Below are positions 55,701 to 64,000 of a stretch of DNA of 64,000 nucleotides, piece by piece; the first letter of the stretch is position 1; the number at the start of each line of letters is the position of its first letter. The notes beneath the pieces are model-generated. The model was given only the letters and a program-made list of their open reading frames with translations. It was not told the DNA's origin and did no database searches. The stretch is from Pocillopora verrucosa. Lineage: Eukaryota; Cnidaria; Anthozoa; Scleractinia; Pocilloporidae. Position numbers and translations under genes: made by a program. The stretch lies in the NCBI RefSeq assembly GCF_036669915.1, contig NC_089325.1:9944231-10008230 (forward strand). Reading direction: 5' to 3'.

Positions 55701-58019
55701 ATGATTTTCCAGTATTTCATTTTGAATGCTATTCTCGCTTCACTTACGATAGCATCAGTGGGTAAGAGATCTCCATCTCGTCATCTTGAATAAAGAAGAT
55801 GGGAGAAGCGCATTACAACTTATTGTACAAAAAGTTGTTTTTCAAGAATATTTATGTAGTTGTTGAACCTTTTGAAGACGTTAATTTAAGACGTTTTGAG
55901 TTGTTCTAGAACTGTCGATGAGGGGCTAAAACTATCATATGAAATGCTGACTCCCACTCATCGCTAATTACAAACGTTATATTTTGTTCTTATCATCGTT
56001 TCAGACCATCAAGCGCCGGTTTTTACGTATTGCCCAAAGTGCATCACAATGAAAGAAATCACAGAGCATGAGACCCGCGTTGACTGGTCTAGACCTAAAG
56101 CAACTGACGATTCTGGTGAGGAGCCCGAAATAATATGCAGCAGGCCAAGTGGAGACTTATTCCCTGTTCCCAGTACAACTGAAGTTGTTTGTACGGCGAG
56201 AGATTCCGCTGGTAATAGAGCCACTTGTAGCTTCAGGATCACTCTAAAACGTAAGCTGAAGCTCTTGCATTTGAATAAACAATTTCTCAAGATGATCTAA
56301 TTATGTAAAAGAAAAGGTTAGAATTTGGAAGTAACAGTTGATTGCGTGCTTTCGTTGTCCAGGTGAAAGTATTCCCGATAAGGGTGTTCTCGGTAACAAT
56401 AGCTGACAACGAGAAGCTTAGCTGAAGTCTAATAGTAACCCTTGACTCTAATGATGGTTTCTGCTTACGATGTCATAACATCAATCACCGTTGCCAACAG
56501 CAGTTCTTTTTAGGTTTACTCGAACCCAGGCCATTAGAATTTAAGATCAACAGGTTCAGTTTATACTGAAATATATAAGAGAGAAAACCACTTTTGTGCA
56601 GCATTATGCTGCCTGCTATCGAAGTATGAGTTATACCTTGACTAACCGAAAAATCTAAAATTCGACATCTTTACTACATTTTATATCTGTTAATTATGTC
56701 TACAATTCGAAAATAGAAGGTTAAGAAAATACGAAATTTCTACTTACTGGACTGGCAGGGCGGCATTTTAAAGGTCGGCGTCTTCTTTGCTACAATGATT
56801 TTATATTTTTTCTATCTTTTGTTGTCAACAGGAAAGGAGTGCTCCATTTTCGATCCTCCTCAAAACGGAGCTTTGGCGTGCAACAAGATTGGTGTAGAAT
56901 ATGTTTGCGCTGCGATGTGTCAAAATGACTTCGACTTCACTTTCAACCCCCCTTTACTGTACTTCTGTTCAAGTGGCCAATGGAATTTTTATGGACTCCC
57001 CAGCTTCCCGTACAGTACACAACTTCCGTGGCCTAATTGCACAAGTAAGTTTGTTGCCAAAGGACTGACCTGACGTTTCTGGGGTATTTTAAAACCCTTT
57101 GAATTGATAAACGTGGAAGTATGAACAAGAAAAGGTTATCAAATGAGAAGGGGGAGATTCATGTCATAAGGAGCTGTACGCGGGTACAAAACCCAAAAAG
57201 TGTAAAATCTTTGAGAGTGTCAAGAAGCCCGGAGAATGAGTAATATTTTTACAAAAAAATAGGGTATTACTATTACTAATTCAAGCCATATATTCACAAC
57301 AGAATCCCCTGTCTATATTTCCGCTCTCAATATGAAATATCTTAGGGACAAATTTTACTCAAGGGATATAAAAAACGAGTCGAATATGAATCATGCTATA
57401 TAAAGTAAGGTTAAAGTTTTGGATCCTAGACTGGAGAAACTGCTACACATTTTGGTTGTGCACCCCAGTCCTCCAAGAATCGGCTGTAAACAACACTAAG
57501 GCTCACTTGTTCGATGTATCAACAATTTTCAGGGATTGTCAATTCATTAAGAAACACTGAAAAAACATATTCAATAAAAACAATGTCAAAATAAACATGA
57601 CTGTTGAAGCACCTCTCCTAAATAAGTCAAAGCAGTTTCTATCAGATGCCTGATGACAAAAAGCATACACAAAATATATGTATTGCTTTGTTTGCTTCTC
57701 CACAAAATAACAAGGTATCCCTTCATTCTGAAAGTTAATATACTACCAATGTTTTCGGAAATGATAACAGCTACAGAGTCAATTTCACTTCAATCTCTTT
57801 CCTCCTTGTTTATTTGCAGGGACAGCAAATCCATCCACATTGAAGTTATATAATCTCCCTGGTTATTTCTTTGACGGTGACATCAACAATCCCAATGTCC
57901 TGCAAAGCGTTAAAGTAAATTTCATAAATTTGGCAACCTCGCCCTACATCCTTCCGTTTTTTTGTCAAGAGAAACCGGACGAGTGCAACGTTAAAACAGT
58001 TGAGGTGTATCATAAATAG
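55701..58019 (+). CDS. Secreted HYR plus sushi-like protein, copy 2 (239 aa)
   Basis: Exons: 55701-55761, 56005-56250, 56832-57044, 57820-58019 (TAG); same phases and lengths as copy 1, with no lesion. The signal peptide and HYR exon are nearly identical to copy 1. Exon 3 changes several residues (NFYGLPSFPYSTQ against NFFGIPGLPYNTQ). Exon 4 changes a cluster (FINLATSPYILPFFCQ against FMTLATSHFIPPFFCK), while adjoining introns differ little. The two look like active, diverging duplicates. The third sequence at 62163 shares some residues with each. Confidence 0.8.
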
Positions 58020-60660
58020 GGCCGCTCAAAGTAAGAAAAATAACATGCACATATATGTTACAACCCCTTTAAGGAGAAGTATGTAGTAATCTGAATGGTT
58101 ACGTTACGCTTCATATATTCCGTGATAAAAAGTGAGGGAAGGAGTGGCCGTAGACTGTGCGTTTGTAAACTAAAGAAAATAAAAACATTGACCTGTCTTG
58201 TTGTTGACTGTTTTGAACGACTGATAGATTTAAACTATAACAGTTATCTTGTTCGTTTTTCGATTTCTATGCGAGGTAAGTGATGTCAAACAATTGTTAG
58301 CCAAACATTTCAGCTCAAAATTCCGCGACGAAAGAGATTTAAGATGAAATGACGGATAACTTGGAAAAAGACGTTTGGGAGAACTAACCAAAATAAAATT
58401 GAAAATAATCTCTGATTTTACTTTCTATTTACAGGCTCACAAGAAAACTTGGGTAATTTCAAGAACACGACCTCCTGTCCATGTTCAATAAAGATAAATC
58501 TAATGTCAAATGGAGAATCTGTACTTTATTTACATATATGATATCAGTCGTCCAGTCTAAAAGAGAGCGGATTGATGACGAGCGCGACCAAGTCGCTATG
58601 GGTTTTTAGCATTTCTTTTGATTGGTTAAGAATGACACAAGTTTCCTGGACTAGTTACAGAGGGAAGTTGAGCAGAAGCAATGTTATCGTGAATTACTTT
58701 CGACATTCACTATAAATTACTCTGTCGTAATTAACCCCTGAGTGACCAAGACAGAATTTTCCTTTCAAAATAGGGGAAATAATGATTAAGCAGACGAGTC
58801 ATGCATGAGAAGAGGAATAAATATCAATTAGGGAATCACTCCTTGATCCAATATCAAAGTCTTCGAACTAACAATCAAAGAATTGTATGAAAAAAAGTGA
58901 GGAGAATTACTAATTAAATTTTGGGAGTGAATGGGTCCTCCAAATTTTCCTTACAGTTAGAATAACTGAAATCACAGAGGACGGAAATATTGAAATTCCT
59001 TTAAAAAAGGTCCTTACACGAGAAATCTTTTTTTAAAATGAAGAATAATACATATGAAATGTATATAATATTATCATCAGATGGTTTAGTCAAACACAAG
59101 CGATCGGCTGAGAAAATAACGTCAAAGCCGAGAAGTTATTTTGATTTATGAATCAATCATTAGTACTTATAAACAGGGCTGCAAAAATTTGGGATTGAAT
59201 GCTCCAAAAAAAATTTCACAGACTTACGTACCAATTTTGAACATTAAACTTATCTATCAAACTATCAGCCTGTGCCAAAAGGGTAAATAGTCCTCTCATA
59301 CAAAAACCATCGTAACATCTAAAGGGATTTCTGACCAAACGATATGGGCCTGAAAATATTTTTCGTGGCATATTTGTAGCCTCAAAATTTACTTCTAGGC
59401 GAATTATTATCTTAACTTGGCTAAAACAATGTGTTGATGAGAAGTTACTCATATGACGGAACCGTTGAAAACGTTTTAATGATTTAAACATCAGTCAAAT
59501 ATCAGTCAAATCCTCCTCTCGCACGTGCATGACTTACAGGAATTTTACTTAGCTTTAGATTGGAAATACGTGATTCGTGCGTTGGCTAAAACAGTGTGTT
59601 GATGAGGAGTTACTCATATGACGGAACCGTTGAAAAAGTTTTAATGATTTAAACATCAGTCAAATATCAGTCAAATCCTCCTCTCGCACATGCATGACTT
59701 ACAGGAATTTTACTTAGCTTTAGATTGGAAATACGTGATTTGTGCGTTGTTCTTTTCAAGAAAATATGATGCCACGAAAATAGGGAAATAGTTATTTAGT
59801 CTTCCGGGACTTTTGTTCTTTTCCAAATGCAAGTTGAAAATTATTTGTTAGGAAATAAAGTTCACTCATCCGACGAAGAACTGTTTGTAATATTGCACCT
59901 TTGACAAAGACAGCTGCAAAAAGTCTGATTTCTCGGTCTCTTGTAAGAACTTTCCACAGCTAAACTGCAACTCCTATTGGTCAAATCTTTTAGAAGAGTT
60001 ACATCTCCATTAAGATGATTCCACGATTCATCATTTCGCCATTCTTCTTGCCAACGTTGTTATACGGGCAGTACAAGGTAAGCAAGCTTTCAGCAAGAAT
60101 TACACAGTTTATGAGGTCTTAAGTGTCTATGACACAACATTTTTTAGCGTCTTCTTGTTGATAGCTGTATTCAGAATTTAAAATAATCGACCTTAGCGCC
60201 AAGTGACTTTTCATTGACCATTGAAAGTATCCCATTCAACGTGCGGCTCAAACGATCAAGCATGTTACACAGCTGTGACGGCAGAAAACTGTGAAGACAT
60301 GTCGGCAACTATGGTAGTAAAGGAGAAATCAAGAGGAGAGCACGAACGTATTGCGTGGCAGGAGCGCCAAATGATGTAAGCTACAGGAATAATACACATA
60401 CACTGGGTTTTTCTATATACTACTTTCCAAAGGATGTAGCTATACGGCCATAATGGACGCATTTCGATCGTCGACATCGGGGAGATTTTACTCTTCAAAG
60501 TCGTCGGCCTTATACTCCGTCTTGGCTTCGAAGACGGCTGTTACAAAGGGTAACCAACCCTAGATAATAATACCGAAAAAAATGGAGAAGTATAAGAACG
60601 CATCTTAAAAAAACACTCTGATATATCGCATAACATTTACGTTGCATGGTAATTCTTTCC
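58020..60660. other. Unit 2 spacer, without supported gene
   Basis: Counterpart of 48239-52915 without the transposon. Contains the possible extra HYR 3' exons (to about 58540), the empty TTAA site (about 59412) and the 165-bp repeat pair (59415-59750). Confidence 0.5.
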
Positions 60661-60671
60661 ATAAACCTGTC

Positions 60672-61875
60672 CTGGAAATGCTCCACAAATCCCCTCTGGA
60701 AAACACCTACAAGGGTCACCATGACAACACTCGCAGCAGCAGAACGTCAGCCTGTCGACCTCCTTGGCATGAAGCTCTGGTCCAGTTCCCCGATGCTCCT
60801 CGTCAAGATTTTCGTTAATGTCACTTAATGCCTCCTTCCACGTCATAGGTTACGTCATCTTAATTCCCTTATTAGGGTGTCTAGGAGCAATGAAAAGCAC
60901 CCCTGCCTCACCGACCACGTGGTCGCCGTCTCCTTCTGGATCTTTGTCAAAGTATTGGACTTTGAACCTTGGGATAATAAAATCTTTCCTTTAAATATTG
61001 GTAGACTGTCAGACTTGTAAGACAAGCAAGCTTCTTTCCGGATTTAACAGTAGGTTTTACGAATTGCCTAAGAGTGCGTTTCGATGGTGGGATGTTGGGC
61101 AAAACTTAACAAAGGCGCAGAGGAACAATTTGAAAAAGTGTCAGGTGGGGGGGACTTATCATAAACTAAGCCAAACGCATATCTTAGGAGCCAATTGGAA
61201 CTCAAACGTACAAACTGTTTGAAGCGCGGAAAGAGGCAAGGGACTTAGCAGGTCACCATTGTTTTTAGTTTTGCATCTGAATGGCCGGAGGAATGGCGCG
61301 CACATTCCTCGCCAAGAGCAGAGGGGTAGTAAAACACCAGTCCCAATCACTGTTAAGTCTCAATGAAAAAAAAACCGCTTGACTACATTTTGCTGATTGG
61401 TCCAAAAGCTTTGTTCAGCTAATACTAAGTATTTCCAACTAGTTTGAAATGAGACGTTTGTGCGCAGCATCTCAAATGAAAGCGGTTAAACATCACTTCA
61501 TATTACTAAGTTTTCGTGCAACATATAACACAGCTGAACCTAAAAACTAAGTCACCAACCTTTAACTCCTAGATTGGTTTCCGGGACTTCTCTCCACAAA
61601 GTTTATTTGAATATCTTCATTGATGTCTCGACCATCCATTCCTGTAAATGAACATCTCAGTTTTTTCCTGGCCATTTCGAGCGCGTTCATCAAGGTGTTA
61701 CCAAACGCTTGTTCTGAAGCCGCACATCCACCATAAACAGAGATGATCCTTTTCAGTCTGAGTCTCAGAAGAGGCAAGATTCCAAGGTTTTCAACATGGC
61801 CGCCATCACTCAGACGCAACACAGGAGGAGGACTGGGCCCAAGGTTTAGTATCCCGAGTGTTTTCCCAACATAAC
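60672..61875 (-). pseudogene. Patatin-like acyl hydrolase, 3' fragment 2
   Basis: Two minus-strand exons, about 61875-61560 (LRLSDGGHVENLGILPLLRL; also GPSPPPV upstream) and 60988-60672. The frame through FCCCECCHGDPCRCFPEGIC is continuous here, unlike fragment 1. However, a stop sits 2 nt before the donor of the first exon, and the C-terminal part (SNQFYTPVMF...) has been deleted. The 5' half with the nucleophile is missing as in fragment 1. Confidence 0.6.
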
Positions 61876-62162
61876 TGTGATGTAAGGATGTAAGGTATGT
61901 GGACAGCAAAATATCTGACGAAAAAAAAAACAGCACTCATCACAAAACGACTTTCCTCTCCATAACAAATTTTGAAAATCTTCATCGAAACTTTTCTAGA
62001 ACTCAGAGGCTTAGGGTCAAAGCGCACTAAAAGCAAGTGCATATGTGCGTGCCTTTCGCTCATTAGGGAACAGGACCATAGACGTCTTTAGATGCGGATG
62101 GTACCCAGACGTTGAAAGTTCTTCTTGCTGTCGCTTATTACGAGTAATTTGTTACCAAGGTG

Positions 62163-64000
62163 ATCACAATGAAAGAAATCACAGAGCCTCAGACCCGCGT
62201 TGACTGGTCTAGACCTAAAGCAATTGACGATTCTGGTGAGGAGCCCCGAATAATATGCAGCAGGCCAAGTGGAGACTTATTCCCTGTTCCCAGTACAACT
62301 GAAGTTGTTTGTACGGCGACAGATTCCGCTGGTAATAGAGCCACTTGTAGCTTCAGGATCACTCTAAAACGTAAGCTGAAGCTCTTGCATTTTAATAAAC
62401 AATTTCTCAAGATGATCTAATTAAGTAAAAGAAAAGGTTAGAATTTGGAAGTAACAGTTGATTGCGTGCTTTCGTTGTCCAGGTGAAAGTATTCCCGATA
62501 TGTCTGTTCTCGGTAACAATAGCTGACAACGAGAAGCTTAGCTGAAGTCTAATAGTAACCCTTGACTCTAATGATGGTTTCTGCTAACGATGTCATAACA
62601 TCAATCACCGTTCCCAACATCAGTCCTTTTTAGGTTTACTCGAACCCAGGCCATTAGAATTCATGATCAACAGATTCAGTAACTGAAAATATATGAGAGA
62701 AAAACCGCTTTTGTGCAGCATTATGCTGCCTGCTATCGAAGTATGAGTTACACCTTGACTAACCAAAAAATCTAAAATTCGACATCTTTACTATATTTTA
62801 CATCCATCAATTATGTCTACAATTCGAAAATAGAAGGTTAAGAAAATACGAAATTTCTACTTACTGGACTGGAAGGGCGACATTTTAAAGTCGGCGTCTT
62901 CTTTGCTACAATGATTTTATATTTTTTCTTTCTTTTGTTGTCAACAGGAAAGGAGTGTCCCATGTTCGATCCTCCTCAAAACGGAGCTCTGGCGTGCAAC
63001 AAGATTGGTGTAGAATATGTTTGCGCTGCGATGTGCCAAAATGACTTCGACTTCACTTTCAACCCCCCTTTACTGTACTTCTGTTCAAGTGGCCAATGGA
63101 ATTTTTTTGGAATCGGCTTACCGTACAGCACACAACTTCCATGGCCTAATTGCTCAAGTAAGTTTGTTGCCAAAGGACTGACCTGACGTTTCCGGGGTAT
63201 TTTAAAAACCCTTTAAATTGATAAACGTAGAAGTACGAACAAGAAAAGGTTATCAGCTGAGAAGGGGGAGATTCATATCATAAAGAGTTGTACGCGGGTA
63301 CAAAACCCAAAAAGTGCAAAATCTTTGAGAGTGTCAAGAAGCCCGGAGAATGAGTAATATTTTTACAAAAAAAATAGGGTATTACTATTACTAATTCAAG
63401 TCATATATTCACAACAGAATCCCCTGTCTATATTTCCGCTCTCAATATGAAATATCTTAGGGACAAATTTTACTCAAGGGATATAAAAATAGGGGTCGAA
63501 TATGAATCATGTTATATAAAGTAAGGTTAAAGTCTTGGATCCTAGACTGGAGAAACTGCTACACATTTTGGTTGTGCACCCCAGTCCTCCAAGAATCGGC
63601 TGTAAACAACACTAAGGCTCACTTGTTCGATGTATCAACAATTTTCAGGGATTGTCAATTCATTAAGAAACACTGAAAAAACATATTCAATAAAAACAAT
63701 GTTAAAATACCATGACTGTTTAAGCACCTCTCCTAAATAAGTCAAAGCAGTTTCTATCAGATGCCTGATGACAAAAAGCATACACAAAATATATGTATTG
63801 CTTTGTTTGCTTCTCCACAAAATAACAAGGTATCCCTTCATTCTGAAAGTGAATATACTACCAAGGTTTTCGGAAATGATAACAGCTACAGAGTCAATTT
63901 CACTTCAATTTCTTTCCTCCTTGTTTATTTGCAGGGACAGCAAATCCATCCATATTGAAGTTATATAATCTCCCTGGTTATTTCTTTGATGGTGACATCA
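62163..64000 (+). pseudogene. HYR plus sushi-like gene copy 3, 5'-truncated, runs off the window
   Basis: Homology starts inside the HYR exon (62163-62370), so the signal-peptide exon, the acceptor and the first HYR Cys pair are absent. Exon 3 (62948-63157) is open with one codon fewer than the other copies (NFFGIGLPYST). Exon 4 starts at 63935 and continues past the window. No lesion is seen in what remains, so it could be used if an upstream exon supplies a start, but an N-terminal signal is not visible in the window. Confidence 0.65.

Larger units (their letters stand above)
54985..62070. repeat. HYR tandem array, unit 2
   Basis: Second copy of the array: GPCR 3 fragment, HYR gene copy 2, the 165-bp repeat pair and patatin-like fragment 2. 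It lacks the Kolobok-like element and about 0.9 kb between the GPCR and HYR gene. Confidence 0.85.

Overview
The window looks like nuclear DNA of an anthozoan cnidarian, most likely a stony coral. It is AT-rich and its genes are broken into small exons with clean GT-AG junctions in consistent phase. It carries a cluster of intronless class A GPCRs, a tandem family of secreted HYR-domain proteins, a tRNA-derived SINE of a type I recall from coral genomes, and TTAA-targeting DNA transposons. The species cannot be named from sequence alone. I saw no LTR element, retrovirus or Polinton.

Layout. (1) 313-14773, plus strand: 3' part (19 exons, 618 codons) of a CNBD2-like cyclic-nucleotide-binding gene. 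One intron holds a small antisense gene for a 79-aa single-pass membrane microprotein (11387-11626). (2) About 8185-16797 was duplicated in tandem. The second copy, about 16798-30160, has decayed: CNBD2 exons with lost splice sites and frameshifts, a 1.35 kb TTAA transposon inside one exon, two paralogues of the microprotein, a 76-bp-arm inverted repeat, and a 24-bp minisatellite with about 40 AP-1/NF-E2-type sites (TGAGTCA). The duplicated block also carries the promoter region and signal-peptide exon of the next gene, so an orphan copy of that exon lies at 16152-16218. (3) 29491-34930: a complete 10-exon gene for a 509-aa secreted protein with one Ig domain. (4) 37360-44393: three intronless class A GPCRs, all plus strand, with unusual E/DRY motifs (DRV, EKF, YRL). 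(5) 45389-64000: a second, younger tandem array. Each unit has a 4-exon secreted HYR plus sushi-like gene (239 aa) on the plus strand; the first two units also carry the 3' end of a patatin-like acyl-hydrolase gene on the minus strand. Unit 1 carries a 2.0 kb Kolobok-like element whose empty site is preserved in unit 2. Unit 2 begins with a gutted fragment of the third GPCR. Unit 3 runs off the window and lacks its signal-peptide exon.

Two rounds of tandem duplication at different ages thus shape the window. Each leaves one or more largely intact copies beside decayed ones, and each allows insertions to be dated relative to the duplication. The secreted Ig and HYR proteins and the GPCRs suggest extracellular interaction and signalling roles, but no common pathway can be shown from the sequence. 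Regions with no supported gene are listed individually.
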